NCBI GenBank assembly: GCA_012839185.1
Contig: DUNU01000001.1
Coordinates: 1-64,000, forward strand
Direction of reading: 5' to 3'
Source: Clostridiales bacterium
Lineage (GTDB): Bacteria; Bacillota; Clostridia; Oscillospirales; Acutalibacteraceae
DNA: 64,000 bases
The translations under genes and the position numbers were made by a program. Positions 25,949 through 35,704 of the stretch are shown one piece after another. The stretch's first letter is position 1. Each line of letters begins with the position of its first letter. The notes under the pieces were generated by a model. That model was not told the DNA's origin. It was given only the letters and a program-made list of their open reading frames with translations, and did no database searches.

Positions 25949-28900
25949 TCATAATGTATTCATAATAGCAAGCAAGCGTTGATAACTGTCCACAGCACTG
26001 TATTTTACTTTGCTGGTTGAAACATCATTAAAGAGTTTTTTAGCAAAATCAATTTTATTCTGTTCGATAGGTCTGATGTTTAAACTATCCATTGTGCCTT
26101 TTGTTTCTGCAACAAAGAAAATGTGTTTTACAGTTCCTTCATGGAAAGCAATTGCCCAGTCGGGAGAATAATTACCGACAGGGGTAGGAATATGAAATCC
26201 TCTTGGAAGTTTTGCATATACACAAACTTCACTGGCGGCATCCAAATCCTGTGCAAATTTCCTTTCAATGCTTTCTTCGGCTGTACCGTCTGTAAAGACA
26301 TAGTCCTGAATCGCTTTTTCAGCCTTAAACGCTTTATCAAAGCTTTGAGAACTCTTTTCAACAGTAAAGATTGAGCTGTCATATTCACCTTCAATACGGT
26401 TATAAGTAATATGCTCTACCATCATGGTTGCTTTTTGTTCGTTAATCAATTTTGTAACTTTGGAAATAAATTCTTCAGGATTGTTCTTAAACATATAAAG
26501 CGTATCTTGTCGCAATCCTTTAAGAATTGCTGCAACCGTCTTGCGTGTTAAAACAGTTCCATCTGCGACTTTTCCGATAAGATCATATTTAATTTGACTT
26601 GTCTGTGCATGTTTTAATGATTTAGTTCTTGTTTTTTCTTCACCAAAAGATGCTCCACGCTCAACCTCATATTCATCCATCTCAGCTTTCTGACGGCCAA
26701 CAGTAGCCGTATATTGCAATTCCGAAACAAATAATTTTTCGTTGATATGCTCAATTGACTTTTTAATCAATTCCTCGCTGTCAAATTCAACCGTATAAGC
26801 ATATTTATGATTGATTTGCTTCCACAGTTCTTGGAATTCTTTTTTAGCCCAATTGTCATTAAGCGGGTTATCTTTTACCTTTGTTTCGTGTCCGTTAATG
26901 AACATATCATCAAGAACTTTATCGTCATATATTGCCTGAACAAGGGTGTGAATTCCTTCAGCCATAGGCTCTAATTCTTCCGGAAGTTTTGCAACCGTCC
27001 CCATAGCTACATCAGTTCGATATTTATCTGTTACTTTACGTTTAAAATCCACATAACCGTTTTGAATGAGATAAAACTCAATTGCACCGGCAGTATCTTC
27101 ATCAATAGGCGTAGGTATATCATTAACCTTAACATACTTCCCTTGGAAATATTCTTTTGTTGCAACAGTCGGTCTGTCATAGAGAGCCGTTTTGATATCC
27201 GCCTGCAAATCAGAAACAAAGCCTTTATAACTTTCACTTGCGATAACAGTAAGCATATTTATATCATGAATTGTATCTCCGCAGGTTTCGACATCCATAC
27301 GATTACCGGCTTGATTTACGCACAAACGAAGCCCGCGACCGACTTCTTGGCGTTTTGTAGTTTGACTGTTGGAGTGTTTCAAAGTACAAATTTGGAACAC
27401 ATTTGGATTATCCCAACCTTCACGAAGTGCAGAGTGAGAGAAAATAAATCTTGTCGGCTCGTTGAAAGAAAGCAAGCGTTCCTTATTTTTCAAAATAAGT
27501 TCATACGCTGAAATATCATCAGAAAATTCACTGCCACGCTTTGTGCTGCTGTCAATACTTCTGCCGGTTTTCTTATCAATACTGAAATATCCCTTATGCA
27601 CCGCACCTATATCACTGCAAGTAGATTTCAGATACTTCTGATACGGCGTATCAAAGATTTTAGTATAGTCGTTAAGAATATTCAAATATTCCTGCTCGAA
27701 CATTACACCGTACTCGCCCAACAATTCATCGCCGTTTTCATCATATTGACGATATTTAGCGACTTCATCAATGAAAAACAGGGAAAGGCATTTAATACCC
27801 TTATTGTAAAGTTCTTCTTCCTTTTCAAAGTGAGACAGGATGGTTTCTCTTATCTGAATTCTACGCATATCCTTTTCGGATATATCGCCCACAACATCTC
27901 CGGATTTTATTACTTCACCATTTGTAAAAGTTACCGTCCCGTTAATCGGGTCAATCTCAGATATAGTATATCCTCTGTACTGTCCCATTTCCTGAGAAAT
28001 ATAATATAAATCATCACCAACACCGAGAATACGGGTTTCTCGGTTGATTGATTTTTTATATCCGATTTCCAATTCAATGCGAGCCATAGGAGGTTTCTTG
28101 CTTGAAAGTATAATCTCCTCAAGGTAAAGATAACTGTCCGTACCCCTGAAATTCTTTACTTCAAATCCCTTAACCTCAATCTTTTTGACTAATTTTTTGT
28201 TATATGCGTCGAGAGCATCCAGAACATAAACAAGGTTATTTTGTTTTGCGTGAGTGGCGGAATAGTTCAGAGTGAAAAGCGGATTAAGGTTTTGTAAAGC
28301 TGTTTGTGTAACCGCACCGCCCATTTTTTGCGGTTCATCAAGAATTATAATCGGTCTGTTCGCTTTAATAACATCAATCGGTCTGCGGGAACCAAATTCA
28401 TCACGCTTTGAGTTAATGATAAGGGCTTTCTTGCTTCGTCCATCCTCTTTAAGGGAAGAAGCAAAAGCCTGCGTATTGATAATCATTACATTTATACCGG
28501 AACTTGATGAGAAATTATCAAGTTGAGTTAAGTTGGAACTGTTATATATAAAGAAACGTGCCTTTTTCCCGTAATGTTCCATAAAATGTTCTTGCGTCAT
28601 CTCAAAAGATTTTTTTACACCTTCACGGATGGCAATACTCGGCACAACAACGATAAACTTACTCCAACCATAACTTTTGTTAAGTTCAAACATTGTCTTG
28701 ATATATACATATGTTTTTCCCGTACCGGTTTCCATTTCAATATCAAGACTACATCTTCCCAAATCTTTTACAAGAGAAGATGAACGTTTTATATTATTTC
28801 GGTCTTGCAAAGCATGAATATTTTTTAATAGTTGTTCATCGGAAAGCTCAACAAGTTCATTCTTATATCCGGTATCAGCGAAAAGGTTATCTATATCGAC

Positions 28901-29065
28901 GTCTTGATCAGAAAAACTTGTTTCTTCAAATGAGACTCCCGCTTTTGTTTTACCGATGTCACGGATATAACTGATTTTATCTTGAAAGCGTTGTCCGTTA
29001 AATACCTTTACAACTGCATCAACTGCGTCTGTTTGATATTGATGAATCTTAAAATTAAACTTCAA
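25949..29065 (-). CDS. res: Type III restriction enzyme Res subunit (helicase-nuclease)
   Basis: 1038 aa. In type III systems Res is the ATP-dependent translocase and endonuclease that cuts unmodified DNA with Mod. Walker A METGTGKTY near 115, DEPQ box (IILDEPQKMGG), NYSATH, helicase motif VI in TTKRQEVGRGLRL. The C-terminal nuclease has SPDWAIAF and FVAETKG near 970-990, fitting PD-(D/E)xK. The start MKFNFKIHQYQTDAVDAV is the usual Res N-terminus, but its codon is TTG (29065), an in-frame TGA lies three codons upstream, and no Shine-Dalgarno is visible because a heptamer repeat tract runs up to the start. Same strand and presumed operon with mod, DUF4391 and the helicase upstream, but 348 bp separate it from mod. 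Confidence 0.88.
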   Translation of the reverse strand: MKFNFKIHQYQTDAVDAVVKVFNGQRFQDKISYIRDIGKTKAGVSFEETSFSDQDVDIDNLFADTGYKNELVELSDEQLLKNIHALQDRNNIKRSSSLVKDLGRCSLDIEMETGTGKTYVYIKTMFELNKSYGWSKFIVVVPSIAIREGVKKSFEMTQEHFMEHYGKKARFFIYNSSNLTQLDNFSSSSGINVMIINTQAFASSLKEDGRSKKALIINSKRDEFGSRRPIDVIKANRPIIILDEPQKMGGAVTQTALQNLNPLFTLNYSATHAKQNNLVYVLDALDAYNKKLVKKIEVKGFEVKNFRGTDSYLYLEEIILSSKKPPMARIELEIGYKKSINRETRILGVGDDLYYISQEMGQYRGYTISEIDPINGTVTFTNGEVIKSGDVVGDISEKDMRRIQIRETILSHFEKEEELYNKGIKCLSLFFIDEVAKYRQYDENGDELLGEYGVMFEQEYLNILNDYTKIFDTPYQKYLKSTCSDIGAVHKGYFSIDKKTGRSIDSSTKRGSEFSDDISAYELILKNKERLLSFNEPTRFIFSHSALREGWDNPNVFQICTLKHSNSQTTKRQEVGRGLRLCVNQAGNRMDVETCGDTIHDINMLTVIASESYKGFVSDLQADIKTALYDRPTVATKEYFQGKYVKVNDIPTPIDEDTAGAIEFYLIQNGYVDFKRKVTDKYRTDVAMGTVAKLPEELEPMAEGIHTLVQAIYDDKVLDDMFINGHETKVKDNPLNDNWAKKEFQELWKQINHKYAYTVEFDSEELIKKSIEHINEKLFVSELQYTATVGRQKAEMDEYEVERGASFGEEKTRTKSLKHAQTSQIKYDLIGKVADGTVLTRKTVAAILKGLRQDTLYMFKNNPEEFISKVTKLINEQKATMMVEHITYNRIEGEYDSSIFTVEKSSQSFDKAFKAEKAIQDYVFTDGTAEESIERKFAQDLDAASEVCVYAKLPRGFHIPTPVGNYSPDWAIAFHEGTVKHIFFVAETKGTMDSLNIRPIEQNKIDFAKKLFNDVSTSKVKYSAVDSYQRLLAIMNTL

Positions 29066-29410
29066 TTCAATTCATAATTCACAGTTAATAATTCACAATT
29101 CACAATTCACAATTCATAATTCATAATTAATGATAGTTACGCTCTTTCCATTTTATTCAAGGAAATTATCTATTTTTCTCTTCAATTATGAATTATGCAT
29201 CATGCATTATAAATTATGCATTATAAGCAATTATGCATTATGAATTAACCATTATGCATTAACCATTATGCATTAATAACTATGAATTACTCTCCCTCCT
29301 TTTCATTTTGTTCAAGCAACTTATTTATTTTTCTATTCAATTATGCATTATGCATTATAAATTATGCATTATAAGCAATTATGCATTATGAATTATGAAT
29401 TATGCATTAA
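29066..29410. repeat. Heptanucleotide repeat tract between mod and res
   Basis: The tract is made of 7-bp units. The left part (29072-29130) reads AATTCAC or AATTCAT on the plus strand. The right part (about 29183-29256 and 29337-29408) reads AATTATG or CATTATG, the reverse orientation of the same type, so the halves could pair. Within it, a unit of about 110 bp is duplicated with an offset of 148-155 bp (29141-29248 and 29289-29395). No gene is seen. Confidence 0.9.
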
Positions 29411-29413
29411 AGC

Positions 29414-31372
29414 TCACATCACCTTTCTTACAGTACTCGGGCTAAAGGTCGCAAAAATCTGCTCAAAGTTGGTTGCAACGCTGTCGCTTGCCATTGAACT
29501 GTCACGCATAACGAAATAATAAGGTTTTTTCTTGGCAATTTCCTTAACAACCTCATCCGTTACATCATTGTCAAAACAAGCAATCAGATAATTGTCCTCA
29601 ACACTGAACACCTTTTTACCTGCAATGTTTGTTTCCTCAATTTTGCTTGAAAGCAGCACACCCAAATCAAGCATAACCTGGAACAACAAATCTTCCGGCG
29701 TTCTGTCCTCTTTGATATTATCAGGATCTAAATCAAAAAGGCTGTCCGGATAATCATCGGGAGTATAATAAACATCTTTCATATTGGAAGTATCACATTT
29801 TAATACACGGAACCCGCCGTCAAACTTTGCCTCCGGATTATCTTCTGCAATTTTCTTTGCCGCTCTGCGAATACGCTCTTTTCCAATTTCGCATATATTT
29901 TTATATCCCGCTTTATATGCTTCAGATTTTTCGTCCGTCTGTTCGGGTAACTGCACCATAATAAATTTACGATTTCCGCCGTCTTCCGCATTAAGTTGCA
30001 TTACTGCATGGGCGGTGGTGGCAGAACCGGAGAAGAAGTCGAGCACATAGGAATCTTCATTCTTGTCAACAAGTGAAACGAGATATTTAATAAGTTCTGT
30101 GGGTTTTGCAAAGTCGAACGGAATATCTAAATCCTTTAATTCCTGCGAGCTAATTCTATTTTCCCATTTCGTAATTAAATCAACCGGAACTCTGCCTTCG
30201 TCAAGTCTGTCAGACAGCCAAATTTTGGTATAAATATTCCACTTGGACTGATTTCCATTCTCGTCAACCAAAGATGAAGTATTTGTTTGCTTAAATAAGA
30301 TGTTGTTGTTCTTTAGTTCTTGAAGAAGTCTATCTGCTGACCATCTCCATACACCGTCTCCATCTTGCGGAAGAACACGAGAACCAGTAAATTTTTCAGA
30401 AGGGAATGTTTTGCCTTGGGGAATAGCGAAGCTTCCATCGGGACATTGAATCCAATATCTTTGATTTGGTCTTGCATCCAATCCTGCTTGATACAAACCC
30501 ATTGTCCTGTATTTTTGACCAGCTCTTTCTCCAGAAGTCTCAACTTGGTTATATACTTTAGCAATAAGCTCAGCTGATATAGGTTCTCTAAAGTAGCCCA
30601 AGGAGTTGATGTTCTTAGCGTAAACCAAAATGTATTCCATATTAGGAGAGAAATACATTCCTTTATTGCCACCGCTTTTCATCATTCTCGAAATTATACC
30701 CACCCTATTTGCTTCGCTAAATATATCATCACAACATTTAATTAAATTGTGATTCTCTGCTTTTCCAATACTTATAAAGATAACTCCATTATCACTTAAC
30801 AAATCTTTTGCTAACTTTAATCTCGGATATATCATATTCAGCCAATCGGTATGAAAACGACCGTTGCTGTCAAGATTTTTTACAAGTCGGTTGCCCTCAT
30901 CGTCAAACTGTCCGCTGTTTTCAAGATATTCATCCGTGCTTTGAGCAAAGTTATCTTCATATACAAAATCATTTCCCGTATTGTAAGGCGGGTCAATATA
31001 AATCATTTTGATTTTGCCGAGATATGTTTCCTGCAATAACTTCAATACCTCAAGATTATCCCCCTCAATATAGAGGTTTTCGGTATTGTCAAAATCAACG
31101 CTTTCTTCTCTGCAAGGACGAAGCGTTTTGCTTATCGGTGCATTGGCAAGAAGTACCGACTTTTTCTTGTCGGGCCAGGTAAATTGATAACGCTCTTCAT
31201 TACCGTCAACAACTTTGCAGGAAATCTCCTGCATAAGTATATCTTTATCAATGGCACGGACTAACTCGCCGTTTTCATCAATCGTCTCTGTAACGGCATT
31301 GGGGAACATAGCCGCCAATTTCAGAAAGTTCTCATCAGCCTTATTCGCCGTTTGCATTTTCAGTTTATCCAT
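29414..31372 (-). CDS. mod: Type III DNA adenine methyltransferase Mod subunit
   Basis: About 652 aa from ATG 31372, chosen over an ATG 27 bp upstream because GGAGG precedes it properly. Methyltransferase of beta class: motif IV DPPYNTGNDFVY near 124 comes before motif I DFFSGSATTAHAVMQL near 442. The region between them would carry target recognition. Mod methylates adenine in a short asymmetric site, alone protects the host and with Res restricts foreign DNA. Its start overlaps the DUF4391 stop by 8 bp. The following res is separated by the repeat tract, which is unusual because Mod and Res normally need balanced expression. Confidence 0.92.
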   Translation of the reverse strand: MDKLKMQTANKADENFLKLAAMFPNAVTETIDENGELVRAIDKDILMQEISCKVVDGNEERYQFTWPDKKKSVLLANAPISKTLRPCREESVDFDNTENLYIEGDNLEVLKLLQETYLGKIKMIYIDPPYNTGNDFVYEDNFAQSTDEYLENSGQFDDEGNRLVKNLDSNGRFHTDWLNMIYPRLKLAKDLLSDNGVIFISIGKAENHNLIKCCDDIFSEANRVGIISRMMKSGGNKGMYFSPNMEYILVYAKNINSLGYFREPISAELIAKVYNQVETSGERAGQKYRTMGLYQAGLDARPNQRYWIQCPDGSFAIPQGKTFPSEKFTGSRVLPQDGDGVWRWSADRLLQELKNNNILFKQTNTSSLVDENGNQSKWNIYTKIWLSDRLDEGRVPVDLITKWENRISSQELKDLDIPFDFAKPTELIKYLVSLVDKNEDSYVLDFFSGSATTAHAVMQLNAEDGGNRKFIMVQLPEQTDEKSEAYKAGYKNICEIGKERIRRAAKKIAEDNPEAKFDGGFRVLKCDTSNMKDVYYTPDDYPDSLFDLDPDNIKEDRTPEDLLFQVMLDLGVLLSSKIEETNIAGKKVFSVEDNYLIACFDNDVTDEVVKEIAKKKPYYFVMRDSSMASDSVATNFEQIFATFSPSTVRKVM

Positions 31373-31979
31373 TATAAGTTTCCTCCAATTCCTTTTCAAG
31401 TTTCTTTACTTCCTGAGCAAGTGAAAATTTCTTTTTCGGCTGTTTCTCCGCTCGTGCAAGTTTTTCAAGTCTGTCAATTTCTCTTTGTAGTTTCTTTCGC
31501 CGTTCGTTAAGAATGATTTGTTCATCAAGGGAGTTGCCTTGTTCAATATTAAAACCGCCTATCTGAACAATAATATTTTCCCAGACGACATCAAGATTTA
31601 AGCCTTTAAGTTCAAGGGTTAAAGCATCTTTCGGATACCATTCTGTTTGTAAAAGTTTATTGCGATAGGTCGCAAGTTTCGCCTCGTTCTCATATTCCAA
31701 AACCATTACCATATTCTGTGGTATCAGTTTTGAAAGATTGATAATATTCTTCTCATCAAAATCTTTGCGTTTGAGGAGTACCGACATCACAAAGAAAGAC
31801 TTGACCTTTGTGCCTTCAAGCAAATTGGCTTTTGTTGCCGATACTTCATTGACGATATAGATACGGGAAATATCTCTGTCAACTCGCTCTTTGGCAGCCG
31901 TATTCATCCGGAATTTTGAATATATCGCATTTTTCGGTAGCAGTTTGTTCAATTCAGTGGATTTTGGCAGTCCGAGCAT
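31365..31979 (-). CDS. DUF4391-type accessory protein
   Basis: 204 aa, ribosome site GAGGTGAG. N-terminal alpha/beta region (LPKSTELNKLLPKNAIYSKF, ISRIYIVNEVSATKANLLEG) resembling DUF4391, with FFVMSVLLKRKDF and MVMVLEYENEAKLATYRNKL; the last 50 residues form a charged coiled coil (RRKKLQREIDRLEKL, AQEVKKLEKELEET). It overlaps mod by 8 bp and lies 9 bp after the helicase gene, so the three are co-translated. DUF4391 proteins are found beside SNF2-like helicases and type III methylases; I know of no assigned biochemical role. The coiled coil suggests that it joins the helicase or Mod in a complex (inference). Confidence 0.75.
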   Translation of the reverse strand: MLGLPKSTELNKLLPKNAIYSKFRMNTAAKERVDRDISRIYIVNEVSATKANLLEGTKVKSFFVMSVLLKRKDFDEKNIINLSKLIPQNMVMVLEYENEAKLATYRNKLLQTEWYPKDALTLELKGLNLDVVWENIIVQIGGFNIEQGNSLDEQIILNERRKKLQREIDRLEKLARAEKQPKKKFSLAQEVKKLEKELEETYNG

Positions 31980-31988
31980 TATCTCACC

Positions 31989-34900
31989 TCATCTCACTAC
32001 TAAGAAACAAATAAGCTCAAAGTCGTCTAAGCCTTTAATTGCGTTATCTATGAAACTGACATGTCCGCCACCTAAAAAATTGTCAATATCACTTTCGTTT
32101 TTGACCTTGATAATTGACGCAATAGCATCTCCGAGCAGTGATGAATACACGCTCATATTTTTGCCGTCTTGGGTTGCTTTGTTAAATTCACGATAAAGTT
32201 CGGGTATCGCTTCGGTCTTGCCTTTACAAAGAAAACGCATTTTATCAAGCATTTGTTTCGGTGAAAGATGATCGCAGATAACCTCTCTGTCTTTTGTGAT
32301 ATAGACCATATAGAATGGATGTAACCTGTTTTGATTATCAATATTCACACTGTTAAAACGGTTTTTCAAAACATAGATGACACCTACGGGAGTATCTTCT
32401 GAGGCGGGAGCAACAGAATGAAGTCCATACGGCGTTTTGTCAATATCCGGATTGTTCTTGACATATTCAAGCAAATCAAGCCGAAATTCATTAAGTCCCA
32501 GATCCATAATGGAAATACCGGTAGTCATTTCTTCAATATCAACAACTTCTTCTTGTAACCGCATAAGTTGAGATTTACGATATTCAAGATCTGTCTTTTC
32601 TTCGTCATTGAGAATGTTGTCATCACCGGTAGCCGTCAAATCAACTATCTTCATTCGCGTCTCCACTCTTGCTTTCAAGTTGATATATTCATCAAGCGTT
32701 ACATCGGGCCAGAAGTTTACAAGTTGGATAACCGCATTTTTACTGCCGATACGATCTATACGACCAAATCTCTGTATGATACGTACGGGATTCCAATGAA
32801 TGTCATAATTGATAAGATAATCACAGTCCTGCAAGTTCTGACCTTCGGAAATACAGTCGGTAGCAATTAACAAATCAATGTTTGTGTTATCGTTTGGCAT
32901 TAACAAGTGCTTGTCTTTTGATAAGGGCGAAAAACATGTCAACACCGCATTCAAATCATTGGGAAGTTTGGAAACTGTGGAGCGACCTTCAACCGAACCG
33001 GTAACCATTGCGGTATCAAGTCCGAAATTGGATTTTACATACTTGCTGACATTATCGTACAAGTAATCAGCCGTATCAGTGAATGCCGTAAAAATGATGA
33101 TTTTTTTGTTCCCGTCATTTATCGGGTTTTCTGTTTTATCTTTGATAACACGGAAAAGTTCTTGTAATTTAGAGTCATATTCAGGTGTAATATCACCGAC
33201 CATAAGGGATAAAAGCTCAAGTATTTCAGCGTCTTTGACAAGACTGTTTCGCCAGGATATATAATCCATATCCGCAATGTCTATCTTAACTTTCTTGCCG
33301 AAAGAAAAGAGATCATCATCGTTTTGATCATCTTCATCAAAATCATCAACATTCGTAATGTCTGTCAATTCAAGCCTCACGGATGAACTTCTGTCGTAAG
33401 AATCAATCACATTGATGGTGTCTTCAATCAAGTTTTTAATTCTGTTCAATGTAAGATTAAATGAGAATACAGAACTTTCCATACGTTTCATCAGATTGAT
33501 TGCCATAAGTCGCCTTATTCCGCGTTCACGGTTTGCCTGAGTGAAACCGATGTTTATCATGTTATCATCATATATCTTGGCATACTTTTCCATTTTGCTT
33601 GGCAAAATAAAGTGTGACGGCGTATAGATTGTAAGATTCAAAAGCATCAACTGTTCGAAAATTTCGTTATAGTTGATTGCTTCCTTCAAGTTTGTAAGCG
33701 GCGGTCTTAATGAAATCGGTTTTAGTCTCTTCGGGAAAGTGCCGATGTCTGTTGTGTCGTAATACTTTTGAATATGCTTTCTTGAACGAGCAATTGTAAC
33801 AGCATCTAATACCTCAAAGAAATCAAAATCTAACATCTTCAAAAGGTTTTCAGTTGTTCTGTCGCAAAGCTCAAATTCACTCCACGTATTGAATGCTCTT
33901 TGGGCAAATTTAAATATATCATCAATGGAATGAGAGGTGTTAAGTTTATTGTCAATATAATCAGTATGACCTTCATAAGCCAGTGCCAGTTGGTTTTTAA
34001 GGTCAAGGAATCTGTTATTAACCGGCGTTGCAGATAACATCAGAACTTTGGTTTTTACGCCCTGACGGATAACTTTGTTAAGAAGTTTTAAGTATCTGTT
34101 TTCTTTCTCTTCATCATCTTTGGATGTTAGTTTTCCTCCATTGCGGAAGTTATGCGATTCATCAATAACCACAAGGTCGTAGTTTCCCCAATTCAATCTG
34201 TCTAAATCAAGCCCGTTTGATTTGCCGCGAGTTCGGCTCAGGTCTGTATGATACAGAACATCATAACGCAACCGGTCTGACGCAATGGGGTTATTTACAT
34301 AATTATCTTTGAATGTGTTCCAGTTGTTGCTGAGCTTTTTGGGACACAGAACAAGTGCAGATTTATTTCTGTTTTCATAATATTTGATAACGGCAAGAGC
34401 AGTAAAAGTTTTACCAAGACCTACGCTGTCCGCTAAAATGCAACCATTGTATTTTTCAAGTTTATTTATTATTGCAAGAGCGGCGTCCTTTTGGAAGTTA
34501 TATAGCATATTCCAGATTTTGCTATCCTTGAATCCCGTAGCCTCATTTGGCAAAACATCTTCGGAAATATCTTCAAGAAATTCGTTAAAAATGTTGTATA
34601 GAGTAACAAAATAAATGAAATCCGGCGAATTTTCGTTATATGCAGTTGTGATGTTTTCAATAACCTCATCTGTTACTTCCTGAACGACTTTTTTGTCATT
34701 CCATATTTCATTGAAATCTTGGATTAAAGACTTTGCCAAAGAAGTGTCCTTAACAATGGTAGAGCTGATCACATTGCCTTTTTCGCAACCAAGTTCAATT
34801 GTAGTAAAATTGTTGATTGGTGTATAGCCCATGTCGTCAACGACCATTTGCCCTTGAATTGATTTATCGCTAACATTGGACTTGAATGTAACCTTTTCTT

Positions 34901-35225
34901 TAATCCATTCCGCGCATTCTCTTGCAATTGCTTTTTGAGTCAATTCATTTCTCAGTTTTAATTCGAACTCTGTACCATAAAGACTTTTTTCACGATTAAG
35001 ACGTGGGATATAAAATTCTCTTTTTTCTTTCTTGGCTTTTTCAGTAATAAATGTCGGGGAAGTAAATATAAAACGCAGTTCATCTATATTTTCTAATTCT
35101 TCTTTTAATTCTTGAAAAGCATAAATAGAAAAGCAAGCTGCTGCGATAGACAGTTTGCTTCCCTTTTTTATTTCTACGGACAGATCGTCACGCAACGTTT
35201 TGTTTACATTATTTATAATCTCCAT
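31989..35225 (-). CDS. SNF2-like helicase with PLD-like N-terminus, defence-associated
   Basis: 1078 aa, ribosome site AGGAG. Residues 1-180 resemble a phospholipase-D-like domain (AAACFSIYAFQELKEEL, LRFIFTSPTF), but the place expected for the HxK motif reads GQMVVDD, so it may be inactive as a nuclease. Superfamily 2 motor: Walker A DSVGLGKTFTALAV near 266, VIDESHNFRNGG near 352, LMLSATPVNN, and QRFGRIDRIGS near 820. The ATPase would translocate on duplex DNA. First gene of a four-gene operon behind a perfect consensus promoter. The same pairing of a PLD/SNF2 helicase with a methylase recalls DISARM, but the DISARM genes drmA, drmB and drmC are absent. Confidence 0.85.
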   Translation of the reverse strand: MEIINNVNKTLRDDLSVEIKKGSKLSIAAACFSIYAFQELKEELENIDELRFIFTSPTFITEKAKKEKREFYIPRLNREKSLYGTEFELKLRNELTQKAIARECAEWIKEKVTFKSNVSDKSIQGQMVVDDMGYTPINNFTTIELGCEKGNVISSTIVKDTSLAKSLIQDFNEIWNDKKVVQEVTDEVIENITTAYNENSPDFIYFVTLYNIFNEFLEDISEDVLPNEATGFKDSKIWNMLYNFQKDAALAIINKLEKYNGCILADSVGLGKTFTALAVIKYYENRNKSALVLCPKKLSNNWNTFKDNYVNNPIASDRLRYDVLYHTDLSRTRGKSNGLDLDRLNWGNYDLVVIDESHNFRNGGKLTSKDDEEKENRYLKLLNKVIRQGVKTKVLMLSATPVNNRFLDLKNQLALAYEGHTDYIDNKLNTSHSIDDIFKFAQRAFNTWSEFELCDRTTENLLKMLDFDFFEVLDAVTIARSRKHIQKYYDTTDIGTFPKRLKPISLRPPLTNLKEAINYNEIFEQLMLLNLTIYTPSHFILPSKMEKYAKIYDDNMINIGFTQANRERGIRRLMAINLMKRMESSVFSFNLTLNRIKNLIEDTINVIDSYDRSSSVRLELTDITNVDDFDEDDQNDDDLFSFGKKVKIDIADMDYISWRNSLVKDAEILELLSLMVGDITPEYDSKLQELFRVIKDKTENPINDGNKKIIIFTAFTDTADYLYDNVSKYVKSNFGLDTAMVTGSVEGRSTVSKLPNDLNAVLTCFSPLSKDKHLLMPNDNTNIDLLIATDCISEGQNLQDCDYLINYDIHWNPVRIIQRFGRIDRIGSKNAVIQLVNFWPDVTLDEYINLKARVETRMKIVDLTATGDDNILNDEEKTDLEYRKSQLMRLQEEVVDIEEMTTGISIMDLGLNEFRLDLLEYVKNNPDIDKTPYGLHSVAPASEDTPVGVIYVLKNRFNSVNIDNQNRLHPFYMVYITKDREVICDHLSPKQMLDKMRFLCKGKTEAIPELYREFNKATQDGKNMSVYSSLLGDAIASIIKVKNESDIDNFLGGGHVSFIDNAIKGLDDFELICFLVVR

Positions 35226-35392
35226 AGTTCTTTTCTCCTATGCTTAATTACCTGATTATATCCGTTACATTCTTGTAAAGACCCCGACAAACACAAAAAC
35301 ATATCGGTTTCAGAATCAAAAGCCGATTTAACGTGACATTTCTATTTCTTATACTACCAAACCGGTTAGCATTTTTTTGCGTTTATAGCCAT

Positions 35393-35421
35393 ATTATATA
35401 ATATCCGACGCAATTTGTCAA
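35393..35421 (-). promoter_or_regulatory. Consensus promoter of the helicase-Mod-Res operon
   Basis: On the minus strand, TTGACA, 17 bp, TATAAT: a perfect sigma-A consensus. The leader of about 165 nt includes an ATCGG/CCGAT hairpin. This suggests constitutive strong expression. Apart from it, 35226-35520 shows nothing. Confidence 0.85.
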
Positions 35422-35524
35422 CATAATTATCTAAATTAAAAAAACAATATGGGATTAACGGGGGAAGCAGTAGTGTGAATATGTTACAGTTTACTTTTGG
35501 AGTTCTTTTTATTTAGGAAGAAGT

Positions 35525-35562
35525 GAAATAAAAACACCGCTGAGAGTATTTCTTCACAGCGG
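35525..35562 (-). terminator. Intrinsic terminator of tRNA pair
   Basis: On the minus strand, CCGCTG (35562-35557) pairs with CAGCGG (35542-35537), followed by TGTTTTTATTT, downstream of tRNA-Trp. Confidence 0.8.
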
Positions 35563-35620
35563 CATTTTAATAGAGAACACATTTTTGCACCAAACTAATT
35601 GAGTTGGTATTTGTGTGTTT

Positions 35621-35696
35621 TGGCAGGGGCAGAAGGACTTGAACCCTCGGCACGCGGTTTTGGAGACCGCTGCTCTACCAACTGAGCTATACCCCT
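35621..35696 (-). tRNA. tRNA-Trp (CCA)
   Basis: 76 nt with encoded CCA. Acceptor AGGGGTA pairs with TGCCCCT, D-arm AGCTCAGTTGGTAGAGC, anticodon loop CTCCAAA with anticodon CCA, T-loop GTTCAAGTC. Confidence 0.95.
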
Positions 35697-35704
35697 ATAA
35701 TATC

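Noticed and set aside
29066-29410. CRISPR-like array
   Set aside because: The repeats are 7-bp units without spacers of fixed length, and no cas genes are present.
25430-35620. Defence cassette as a tRNA-Trp-targeted integrated island with flanking att sites
   Set aside because: No direct repeat of the tRNA-Trp 3' end was seen by eye on the far side and no integrase gene is present.
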